Source: Candidatus Uhrbacteria bacterium (lineage in GTDB: Bacteria > Patescibacteriota > Patescibacteriia > JACQRZ01). From it: a stretch of DNA of 37,408 nt. Made by a program: the position numbers and the translations under genes. The stretch is from NCBI GenBank assembly GCA_016186045.1, contig JACPMJ010000008.1, forward strand, positions 1-37,408. The letters run 5' to 3'. Positions 8,203 to 15,167 of the stretch are shown here, one piece after another. Positions within the stretch are counted from its first letter, which is position 1. Each line of letters starts with the position of its first letter. The notes under the pieces are model-generated. The model saw only the letters and a program-made list of their open reading frames with translations, made no database searches and was not told the origin of the DNA.

Positions 8203-8254
8203 TCAACCCTCCTCACTCTGACTTATCGTGCAATTCAAAGAACTATTAACCATG

Positions 8255-8283
8255 ATATTAGTACTCCACATCTACCCTGTCAA
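8255..8283 (-). promoter_or_regulatory. Sigma70-type promoter for the GtrA-family gene
   Basis: On the minus strand, consensus TTGACA (8278-8283) and TAATAT (8255-8260) are separated by 17 bases. Confidence 0.8.
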
Positions 8284-8301
8284 GGATGAATCTCTGGAAA
8301 T

Positions 8302-8323
8302 AAAAAAAACGACGTCAGTCGCT
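8302..8323 (-). terminator. Intrinsic terminator after the riboswitch-controlled gene
   Basis: On the minus strand, AGCGAC (8318-8323) pairs with GTCGTT (8308-8313) around a 4-base loop, with one G-T pair. A run of eight T residues follows. It lies about 35 bases after the stop codon. Confidence 0.75.
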
Positions 8324-8357
8324 TTCTTATTTTCTACGATTATTCAGTACAGAACAT

Positions 8358-9035
8358 TCAAAATAGCATATCTATGCTACTAGTTATTCCCAAAGCCGTG
8401 AAGTGGGAAAAAAACATATCCCAGTTCCCGCCGAAGGCCATACCGGCAGATGTATCACCGCAATATTTAGTACCAATATAAGATTGTCTATCTATATCGT
8501 AAACAATCTCTGCCCAAAAATACCGTTTAATATCTACGTTGTTATAGTATTTCATTTTTTTCTTAACTCCTTCCCATGTAAAGGTTGAAAGGTCAGGCTC
8601 ATATACAGATGTTACGTATCTTTCCACGTTATTATCATTAATGGTTACGGCGCCAAATGCGATATTAAACGGAAAATTATTCAGTTCCGGACGGTTAGGA
8701 ATTTCTAAACGTTTAGGAACAAACATAATTTTTTTATCCGAAAAACGCTCATAAAAAGCAACAGTAACATATGATTCAGTTTCGAGTTTAACTTTCTTTA
8801 TTGCTTCAGACATCATCTTCTCCATTCTCTCATTCTGGATAACACTGTACCCATACACTCTATGCCAAAAATCATCTTTATGTTTTAGTCCTAATGTCAC
8901 GCAGTAATCTATGCTTACTCCAATCGCCAATCCGAGAGAGTGATATTTATATCTATCTTTCTCTTCTAATTCGTAAATTTCTTTTTCTTCTTTATTGCCA
9001 CCATCGGTAACGTGATTGATCTTTATTGTGTTCAT
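8358..9035 (-). CDS. Unknown protein (225 aa) under SAM-I riboswitch control
   Basis: I do not recognise this family. The protein has no signal peptide, no clear membrane span and no methyltransferase, methionine-synthesis or transporter motif. It is rich in Tyr, Phe, Trp and charged residues, with a glycine-rich stretch CGDTSAGMAFGGNW near the C-terminus. The frame is open to an ATG at 9074, but that codon lies in the loop of the riboswitch terminator. The ATG at 9033-9035, just after the T-tract, is therefore the likely start. The gene has its own promoter, S-box leader and terminator. By established S-box logic it should be expressed when S-adenosylmethionine is low, pointing to a role in methionine/SAM supply or use; that is inference from the leader alone. 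Confidence 0.8.
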   Translation of the reverse strand: MNTIKINHVTDGGNKEEKEIYELEEKDRYKYHSLGLAIGVSIDYCVTLGLKHKDDFWHRVYGYSVIQNERMEKMMSEAIKKVKLETESYVTVAFYERFSDKKIMFVPKRLEIPNRPELNNFPFNIAFGAVTINDNNVERYVTSVYEPDLSTFTWEGVKKKMKYYNNVDIKRYFWAEIVYDIDRQSYIGTKYCGDTSAGMAFGGNWDMFFSHFTALGITSSIDMLF

Positions 9036-9045
9036 AATTTTATCG

Positions 9046-9085
9046 TTAAAAATAAAAAACTCTTTCCCGAACATAAAGAAAGAGT
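9046..9085 (-). terminator. Riboswitch expression platform: regulated intrinsic terminator
   Basis: On the minus strand, ACTCTTTC (9078-9085) pairs with GAAAGAGT (9059-9066), followed by a T-rich tract (9046-9058). The competing antiterminator pairs GAAAGA at 9097-9102, next to the P1 3' strand, with TCTTTC at 9078-9083 of the terminator stem. SAM binding would stabilise P1 and favour termination. Confidence 0.85.
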
Positions 9086-9093
9086 GACGACCA

Positions 9094-9190
9094 TTATCTT
9101 TCCCCTGTTGGGGCTGGACTTAGCACCTTCTCGTTTCCGAGGGTTGCCGGTGGGTCATTGAGCCAGTTGCTCTCGCCACGCTCTTGATAA
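9094..9190 (-). promoter_or_regulatory. SAM-I (S-box) riboswitch aptamer
   Basis: Read on the minus strand, the S-box signatures occur in order. P1 is TTATC (9186-9190) pairing with GATAA (9094-9098). AAGAG follows directly, then the kink-turn region with CTGGCTCAATGA, then CCGGCAACC. The P3 hairpin has a GAAA tetraloop closed by CTCG/CGAG, followed by GGTGCTAAGTCC. P4 is CCCC-AACA-GGGG (9102-9113), leading into GAAAGATAA. This matches the SAM-I consensus throughout, including GCTAAxTCC and the tail that re-forms P1. Confidence 0.95.
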
Positions 9191-9212
9191 CTAACTATTC
9201 AATTGTAATTTT

Positions 9213-9241
9213 ATTATAGCCGATTATGTTTTATTAGTCAA
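9213..9241 (-). promoter_or_regulatory. Promoter of the SAM riboswitch transcript
   Basis: On the minus strand, TTGACT (9236-9241) and consensus TATAAT (9213-9218) are separated by 17 bases. Transcription should start about 15-20 bases before the aptamer. Confidence 0.85.
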
Positions 9242-9270
9242 TACTCTTTTATAAATAAATATCTCATCCT

Positions 9271-9354
9271 TGCCGCGGGAGGGAGTCGAACCCTCATGGG
9301 AGTAAACCCGACGGGTTTTGAATCCGTTGCGTCTGCCAGTTCCGCCACCGCGGC
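9271..9354 (-). tRNA. tRNA-Leu (anticodon CAA)
   Basis: Class II tRNA on the minus strand. The acceptor stem is GCCGCGG (9348-9354) / CCGCGGC (9272-9278) with discriminator A at 9271. The anticodon loop TTCAAAA gives CAA, which reads UUG. The variable arm is long (GGGTTTACTCCC region), and the T arm is GAGGG-TTCGACT-CCCTC. The 3' CCA is not encoded. The innermost anticodon-stem pair is an A-C mismatch. The gene has its own promoter and lies about 30 bases upstream of the riboswitch promoter, so read-through into that unit is possible. Confidence 0.95.
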
Positions 9355-9365
9355 ATATACAGTGA

Positions 9366-9394
9366 ATACTACGTCTTTTTCTCATTGCCGTCAA
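9366..9394 (-). promoter_or_regulatory. Promoter of tRNA-Leu
   Basis: On the minus strand, TTGACG (9389-9394) and TAGTAT (9366-9371) are separated by 17 bases, ending 11 bases before the tRNA 5' end. Confidence 0.8.
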
Positions 9395-9413
9395 TGGAGC
9401 GGCATGATACAAT
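9385..9413 (+). promoter_or_regulatory. Promoter of gpmI
   Basis: TTGCCG (9385-9390) and TACAAT (9408-9413) are separated by 17 bases. Its -35 box overlaps the -35 box of the divergent tRNA promoter. Confidence 0.7.
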
Positions 9414-9463
9414 AATGAAAGTTCAGACTCCCAAAGATTCATTTCATTTAGTATCTATTTTTT

Positions 9464-11047
9464 ATGCCTAGAAAACCAATTCTCCTTATCGCCATTGACG
9501 GATTTGGCATCAGCGCCATTGATGAAAACAATCCCGTGGTCATGGCAAAAAAACCAAACATGGATGAGATTATGGCACACTATCCCTATGGTATCTTAGA
9601 CGCGTCCGGTATCGCGGTGGGCTTGCCATGGGGAGAGGTGGGAAACTCCGAGGTGGGACATCTGAATCTCGGCGCGGGACTGGTGGTCTATCAAAACCTT
9701 CCTCGTATCAACATCTCCATCGAAAATAAAAGTTTTTTTTCAAACGACGTTTTTCTCAAGGCGGTCACGCACGTACAAAAAAACAAATCCAAACTCCATT
9801 TTTATGGTATTACAAGCACTGGAGGCGTGCATGGCCATATTGATCACCTAAAAGCGCTCATCCAATTCGCTCAACAGAAAAAGATTAAAGATGCCTATAT
9901 TCACTGCATTACGGATGGCCGCGACTCTCCCGCGCAAGGAAGCCTCGTGTTTCTTAAAGATCTGCAGGAGACGATGAAAAAATCCAAGACCGGAATGATC
10001 GCGTCACTGTGCGGACGATATTGGGCGATGGATAGAAACAACGCGTGGGACCGGACACAACGCGCGTATGACGTACTCACGCTTGGCAAGGGAAATAAAA
10101 ACCGGGATGTGTTTGATGCGCTAAAAAAATCATACGTCGCAAAACAAGATGATGAGATGCTGGAGCCGGTCATCATTACAGACAAAAAAGACAATCCGCT
10201 TGCACTCATCGGCGATAACGATGCTGTTATCTTCTTTAATTTCCGAGAAGACCGCGCGCGCCAAATCGCAAAAGGATTTGTGGAAAAAGATTTCAAAAAT
10301 TTCCCCAAAGAAAAAGTTCCACAAAATCTCTTCTTCGCAACATTCACGGAATACGAAGCTGGGCTCGAGACAGAAGTCGCCTTCCCTCCACAGCATATCG
10401 CGCATCCGTTTGGATCGCTCGTCTCAGAAGCGGGACTCAAACAACTCCGCATTGCCGAAACGGAAAAATACGCGCACGTTACCTACTTCTTCAATGGCGG
10501 AGCGGAAGAGACATACAAAGATGAAGATAGGGTCCTCGTAGAATCACCAAAAGTAAAAACATACGACATGAAGCCGGAGATGAGCGCGTACGGCGTCACG
10601 GAAAAACTCATCCCTCTGATTGAAAAAAAAATCTACGACTTTATCTTAGTCAATTACGCAAATCCAGATATGGTGGGTCATACTGGAAACCTCTCAGCGA
10701 CCGTGAAGGGAGTAGAGGCGGTTGATGAGTGTATTGGAAAAATAGTTGAGGTAAACAGAAAAATCGGCGGCATTACCGCGATCACTGCGGATCACGGAAA
10801 TGCTGAGATAAAAGTAGATATCCTTAAGCACACTATCAGCAAAGAGCACTCCACGAGCCCGGTGCCGTTTATGCTTATTCGCGAGGATATGAAAAAAAAT
10901 AGGACTCCCGAAGAAATTGAAGTACTAAAGAAAAATATCAATCCTATCGGCATTCTTGCAGATGTCGCTCCGACACTCCTTGAGCTTATGGAGCTCAAAC
11001 CAAGTCCGGATATGACGGGACGAAGCCTGCTGAATGATTTGTTATAA
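9464..11047 (+). CDS. gpmI: 2,3-bisphosphoglycerate-independent phosphoglycerate mutase
   Basis: 527 aa, close to the usual 510-530. It interconverts 3- and 2-phosphoglycerate in glycolysis, with two Mn ions and a phosphoserine intermediate, in the cytoplasm. Alkaline-phosphatase superfamily motifs are clear: metal Asp in AIDGFG (residues 10-15), catalytic Ser62 in GNSEVGH, GGVHGHIDH, DGRDSP, MDRNNAWDRT, FFNFREDRARQ, PDMVGHTGN and the C-terminal metal site TADHGNAE. The ATG has no Shine-Dalgarno sequence. The gene stands alone, driven by a promoter that overlaps the tRNA-Leu promoter, and ends 1 base before a large inverted repeat. Confidence 0.97.
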   Translation: MPRKPILLIAIDGFGISAIDENNPVVMAKKPNMDEIMAHYPYGILDASGIAVGLPWGEVGNSEVGHLNLGAGLVVYQNLPRINISIENKSFFSNDVFLKAVTHVQKNKSKLHFYGITSTGGVHGHIDHLKALIQFAQQKKIKDAYIHCITDGRDSPAQGSLVFLKDLQETMKKSKTGMIASLCGRYWAMDRNNAWDRTQRAYDVLTLGKGNKNRDVFDALKKSYVAKQDDEMLEPVIITDKKDNPLALIGDNDAVIFFNFREDRARQIAKGFVEKDFKNFPKEKVPQNLFFATFTEYEAGLETEVAFPPQHIAHPFGSLVSEAGLKQLRIAETEKYAHVTYFFNGGAEETYKDEDRVLVESPKVKTYDMKPEMSAYGVTEKLIPLIEKKIYDFILVNYANPDMVGHTGNLSATVKGVEAVDECIGKIVEVNRKIGGITAITADHGNAEIKVDILKHTISKEHSTSPVPFMLIREDMKKNRTPEEIEVLKKNINPIGILADVAPTLLELMELKPSPDMTGRSLLNDLL

Positions 11048-11048
11048 T

Positions 11049-11223
11049 CTGAGTCTGGTAAAAAATAGCTTCCGGGTCATTTCTGAGTCAATTTTGCCAT
11101 AAAACGGATGATGAATGCGAAGGAACAGCAAGCTATTCCGACAAGTTCAGCGCCGTTTTAGGGCGAAATTTGCCAGAAATGAGCCGGGAGAAAGTAGCAC
11201 CTGATATTTTTCACCAGACTCAG
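11049..11223. repeat. 175-bp imperfect inverted repeat filling a convergent intergenic space
   Basis: The ends are a perfect 11-bp inverted repeat, CTGAGTCTGGT (11049-11059) / ACCAGACTCAG (11213-11223). Complementarity continues inward through matched blocks: AAAAAT, CCGG, TCATTTCTG, AATTT, GCC, TAAAACGG, and finally GGAA/TTCC near the centre, with one gap of about 9-11 bases. The whole stretch between the gpmI and glycosyltransferase stop codons can fold into one long hairpin. It may be a bidirectional terminator, a MITE-like insertion or an RNA element. No strong T-tract follows either arm. Confidence 0.8.
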
Positions 11224-11224
11224 T

Positions 11225-12442
11225 CTACTTCTGAAACACTTTTGTATACACGTTCAACGTATTTTGTGCGGATGTTTTCCATGAAAAATTCCGCGCATGT
11301 GTATCGCCTGCCGCACGCAACCGCTCACGCAGGTCTTTTTTTGTCAGTACATCATGAAGCGCTGACTGAATCTCGCCTGTGCTGTTTGGGTCGACGAAAT
11401 AGGCGGCATTATCCGCAATCTCTACGAGTGAACGGATACGTGACGCAATCACCGGCACCCCGTATTCCATCGCCTTAAGGGGCGTAGAACAAAATCCCTC
11501 ATAAAAGGAAGGGTACGCAAAACATGCCGCATTCCGCAGAAAAAGAAACTTATCCTGATATGGAACAAACCCAAGGTAGCGTATCTGCTCTCGCACGTGT
11601 GCAATTCCACGTTTCTCAAGATCCTTATTGCAAAAATCAATGGTTTCAAAAAGCTCATCGCACTTTGCACCGCCTCGTTTCTCGCCAACAAGCAAAAGCT
11701 GGTTGCGCACAAGTTCCGGATGTTCCAAAAGTAATTGATAATATGCCTGCACTAATCCGTGCAAATTTTTCCGCGGCTCAATGCTACCAATGAAAAAAAC
11801 ATATGGCTGTGTAATGCCAAATCGCGCGGACAATTCTTCTGCGTCATCTGTTGTTCGAAACTGTTCATCCGTATCAATGCCCGGATACACCACGGAAATT
11901 TTTTCCGCAGGTATGCGAAACACTTTTGCGACATCTCTTTTGGTGTCTTTTGAAAATGTGATTACTTTATCGGCTTTTTTGATATTCTGTGGCAAAAGTT
12001 TTTTCATGGTAAAAAGCGTACGGGAAAAAAGCTCCGGCGGCACCGGTGGAAAATATTCATGGCGAAACCACTCCGGATGCTTGAACACGGACATGTTCCG
12101 AATAGTGATGATAAACTTTCCTTTATACAAGAGCGGAATGGTGTGCGCGGGAGAATGCAGAATATCCAATTTTTCTCTGTTCAAAAAGCTCGCCATAAGC
12201 AGATGTGAATATGCAAACGGCAGATACTGGCGATAATAAGAAAACGGGAAATACCGCACTGATACGTTCGGCTGTTTGAACCTATCGGCATCTTTTACCA
12301 AATGATCAAAAAAGAGAACATAATCGTTCTCTCTATCAATAGCAAAAAGGTGTTTGATAAGTGAGTAGGTGTAGTATTCTATGCCGCCCCGTTCTTCGTG
12401 AGGCAATGCCATCAAGGAACGGCAATCTATTCCTATCCGCAT
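11225..12442 (-). CDS. Glycosyltransferase family 4 (GT-B fold)
   Basis: 405 aa, normal for the family. The N-terminal domain begins MRIGIDCRSL and contains a GGIEYY sugar/acceptor-loop motif. The C-terminal domain carries the nucleotide-sugar site: FIGSIEPRKN (phosphate/ribose binding), then YPSFYEGFCSTPLKAMEYG with the E-x7-E pattern, followed by PVIAS. Such enzymes transfer sugars from nucleotide donors onto lipid, polysaccharide or cell-wall acceptors at the cytoplasmic face of the membrane; the acceptor cannot be told from sequence. It is the last gene of the minus-strand operon, 11 bases after the M16 protease, and ends 1 base from the inverted repeat. Confidence 0.92.
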   Translation of the reverse strand: MRIGIDCRSLMALPHEERGGIEYYTYSLIKHLFAIDRENDYVLFFDHLVKDADRFKQPNVSVRYFPFSYYRQYLPFAYSHLLMASFLNREKLDILHSPAHTIPLLYKGKFIITIRNMSVFKHPEWFRHEYFPPVPPELFSRTLFTMKKLLPQNIKKADKVITFSKDTKRDVAKVFRIPAEKISVVYPGIDTDEQFRTTDDAEELSARFGITQPYVFFIGSIEPRKNLHGLVQAYYQLLLEHPELVRNQLLLVGEKRGGAKCDELFETIDFCNKDLEKRGIAHVREQIRYLGFVPYQDKFLFLRNAACFAYPSFYEGFCSTPLKAMEYGVPVIASRIRSLVEIADNAAYFVDPNSTGEIQSALHDVLTKKDLRERLRAAGDTHARNFSWKTSAQNTLNVYTKVFQK

Positions 12443-12453
12443 ATTTTTCTTCC

Positions 12454-13740
12454 CTATGTCATAACAAAAAGCGGGTCAAATTCTTTTGAGTCACGATACG
12501 GGCCAATCACTGCAAGATGGAGCGCGTTCTGCTGGAATATCTCTTGTGCAACCCGCAAAACATCGTCTCCTGTTACTGCATATATCTTAGCGAGTTTTTC
12601 CTGCGGTGTCAACATGTTTTTAGTGAGAATTTCCTGCGTGCTATACCATGAAACGACATGTTCGGAGTCTTCCAGTTGGATTGCCATGCGCCCCTTGGTA
12701 TTGTCTTTTGCGCGCTGAAGCTCGCTGTCAGTAATGCCTTCACGTTTTATCTTTTCAATTTCTTTCAAAATAACAGGGATCGCTTCCCGTATCCTGCTCT
12801 TGTCAAGCCCTGCCTGCACATAAAAATTCCCCGTATCCTGATACGGTTGATGTGTTGCTCGAATATAATAACACAGACCAAGGCGCTCTCGAACAGAGAT
12901 AAAAAGCCGCGAGCTCATGGTGCCGCCCAAGATATTTGCAAGGACGGACAGTGCATAACTATCCGGATGAAGATATTTATATCCATACCACCCAAGCGCC
13001 AGCTGTACCTGCTCTGTTTCTTTAAAATGCGTCAATACGCACGGCCCGGATGCCACTTCAGACTGATAAAATGTCTCATAACTCGGCAATACAGCTCCTG
13101 CCGGCGCAGATGGAAACTGCGAAAATAATTTCTGTACCTCTTCACGCGCCTTTTCACTATCAAAATTTCCCGCAATGCCAATAACCGTATTTTCCGGACG
13201 ATAATGCGAGCGCATATATGATATGACCGCATCGCGATCAAACGCGGACACTGTTTCCACATCACCGGCAATATCCCATCCCAAACTTGACGGCAAAAAC
13301 ATCACTTGCTCCAAAAGATTGTCCACGTACATCATGGGATTATCTCGGTACATACGAATTTCCTCTGCAATGACTTTTTTCTCACGCTCCATTTCTTCCG
13401 CGTCAAATTTGGAATGAAAAAGCATGTCAGACACCACGTCAAGCGCTAAAGATAATTGTTCATAATTCACCTTCACATAATAGCCGGTGTGATCTTTTCC
13501 GGTATAGGCATTGTATTCCGCGCCTACCGCATCAAGCTCTTTCGAAATTGCGAGCGAGTTCGGCCGCTTGTCTGTGCCTTTAAACATGAGATGCTCAATA
13601 AAATGCGATGAGCCATTCAGCTCTTTTTTTTCATATCTGGATCCCACGCCAAATAGCGCGAGCACAGTCACGGTCTGTGTATCTTTGAGTGGCGCCAATA
13701 CTACTCGAACGCCATTTGGTAGTGTGAAGGTTGCGTACAT
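12454..13740 (-). CDS. M16 (pitrilysin/processing-peptidase) family zinc protease
   Basis: 428 aa, the length of the single-chain bacterial M16B peptidases. The inverted zinc motif HFIEH is at 46-50, with the third ligand Glu about 77 residues later in VIAEEIRMYRDNP (E126/E127). The second half repeats the fold and carries the R/Y-containing LFISVRERLGLCYYIRA block, typical of the inactive C-terminal lobe. Such enzymes degrade short or unfolded peptides, including signal peptides. No signal sequence is present, so it is probably cytoplasmic. The gene follows the glycyl-tRNA synthetase by 35 bases in the same operon. Confidence 0.92.
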   Translation of the reverse strand: MYATFTLPNGVRVVLAPLKDTQTVTVLALFGVGSRYEKKELNGSSHFIEHLMFKGTDKRPNSLAISKELDAVGAEYNAYTGKDHTGYYVKVNYEQLSLALDVVSDMLFHSKFDAEEMEREKKVIAEEIRMYRDNPMMYVDNLLEQVMFLPSSLGWDIAGDVETVSAFDRDAVISYMRSHYRPENTVIGIAGNFDSEKAREEVQKLFSQFPSAPAGAVLPSYETFYQSEVASGPCVLTHFKETEQVQLALGWYGYKYLHPDSYALSVLANILGGTMSSRLFISVRERLGLCYYIRATHQPYQDTGNFYVQAGLDKSRIREAIPVILKEIEKIKREGITDSELQRAKDNTKGRMAIQLEDSEHVVSWYSTQEILTKNMLTPQEKLAKIYAVTGDDVLRVAQEIFQQNALHLAVIGPYRDSKEFDPLFVMT

Positions 13741-13775
13741 AAGTATGTGGAGGAATAAAGGGGGGTCTTTTTTCT

Positions 13776-15161
13776 TTATATTAATTTTTCTTTTAAATAA
13801 CTCTTGATGTCTTGGATCGCGACTCTCTCCTGTTGCATGGTATCCCGATCACGAACGGTCACTGCTCTGTCTTCCAATGAATCAAAATCCACGGTCACAC
13901 AATAGGGCGTTCCTATCTCATCTTGTCTGCGATACCGTTTTCCGATGCTTTGCGTCTCATCATATTCAGTAAAAAACTCTCCGCGCAATTCTTCATACAG
14001 CGGTCTGGCAACTGCTGAAAGCTCTTGCTTTTTTGAAAGCGGCAATACCGCAACCTTTATCGGCGCAAGACGCGTATCAAGGGCAAGAACAGTCCGAGTT
14101 TCACCATCCACCTCTTCTTCTTTATATGCACTATCAATAAACATAAAGAAAAATCTATTGAGTCCTGCGGATGTTTCCACGATATGCGGAATAAAACGTT
14201 CCTTTGTGGCATCATCATAGTATGTCAAATCCACACCTGAAAACTGTGCATGCTGTGACAAATCCCAGTCTCCCCGGGCGTGAATACCTTCCACCTCTTT
14301 GAATCCGCCGAGAGACTCAAAGCCATACTCCACATCATATGCTTCAGACGCATAATGCGCAAGTTTCTCATGCTTGTACCACCGGAGGTCCTCCTGCGCT
14401 ATGCCATACTCCCTATACCATGCATACCGCGCTTCTTTCCACATATCAACCATTTCTTTTGTCTGTTTTGGATGCAAGAAATATTGCATTTCCATCTGTT
14501 CAAACTCTCGTGTGCGAAAAATAAACTGCCGCGCAACGATTTCATTTCTAAATGCCTTGCCAACCTGCGCAATGCCAAACGGCAGTTTTGGATGCAGAGA
14601 ATCAAGGATATTTTTATACTCCAAATAAATGCCGCCACATGTTTCAGGGCGTAGATACACAACATTCTCCTCGCTGAATGCATCGGTGGGAGATCCCAGA
14701 TTGGACTTTACCATCAGGGAAAACCGTTTCGCGTCTGTCAAATCTTTTGATCCGCATACTGCGCATTTCAGCTTCCCTGCATCACGAAGCACATTCAGCT
14801 GTTCATTGATAAATTCCAACGTTTCCTTATCTGCGGAAATATCGAATTCTTCCAAAAGTTGATCCGCGCGAAAACGATTCTTGCATGACCGGCAATCCAC
14901 CTGCGGATCATCAAAACTTCCCACATGACCGGATGCGATCCACGTGGTAGGATGCATAAAAATTGCACTGTCCAGACCTACAACATCATCGCGCAACTGC
15001 ACCATATGACGCCACCATGCGTCCCGAATATTTTGTTTAAGCAGTGTCCCGTAATGCCCATAATCATACACTGCCGCAAATCCGCCGTATATTTCCGAAG
15101 AAGGAAAGACAAACCCCCTTCGTTTGCATAATGATATGATTTTTTCCATGCTATTTGTCAT
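13776..15161 (-). CDS. glyS: Glycyl-tRNA synthetase, alpha2 (eukaryote/archaea-like) type
   Basis: 461 aa, matching the short dimeric GlyRS of many bacteria rather than the alpha2-beta2 form. It is a class II synthetase charging tRNA-Gly. Visible signatures are KRRGFVFPSSEIYGG at the N-terminus, paired CxxC motifs (C90/C93 and C133/C136) that may bind zinc, LRPETCGGIYLEYKN, motif 2 in FRNEI...FRTREFEQMEMQYF, and the anticodon-binding domain beginning APIKVAVLPL. ATG at residue 1 and a second ATG four codons on are both possible starts. It lies 6 bases after pheT. Confidence 0.95.
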   Translation of the reverse strand: MTNSMEKIISLCKRRGFVFPSSEIYGGFAAVYDYGHYGTLLKQNIRDAWWRHMVQLRDDVVGLDSAIFMHPTTWIASGHVGSFDDPQVDCRSCKNRFRADQLLEEFDISADKETLEFINEQLNVLRDAGKLKCAVCGSKDLTDAKRFSLMVKSNLGSPTDAFSEENVVYLRPETCGGIYLEYKNILDSLHPKLPFGIAQVGKAFRNEIVARQFIFRTREFEQMEMQYFLHPKQTKEMVDMWKEARYAWYREYGIAQEDLRWYKHEKLAHYASEAYDVEYGFESLGGFKEVEGIHARGDWDLSQHAQFSGVDLTYYDDATKERFIPHIVETSAGLNRFFFMFIDSAYKEEEVDGETRTVLALDTRLAPIKVAVLPLSKKQELSAVARPLYEELRGEFFTEYDETQSIGKRYRRQDEIGTPYCVTVDFDSLEDRAVTVRDRDTMQQERVAIQDIKSYLKEKLI

Positions 15162-15167
15162 AGAATG

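Noticed and set aside
9901-10452. 183-codon minus-strand frame inside gpmI
   Set aside because: Antisense to conserved gpmI motifs; Ser-rich composition typical of a shadow frame.
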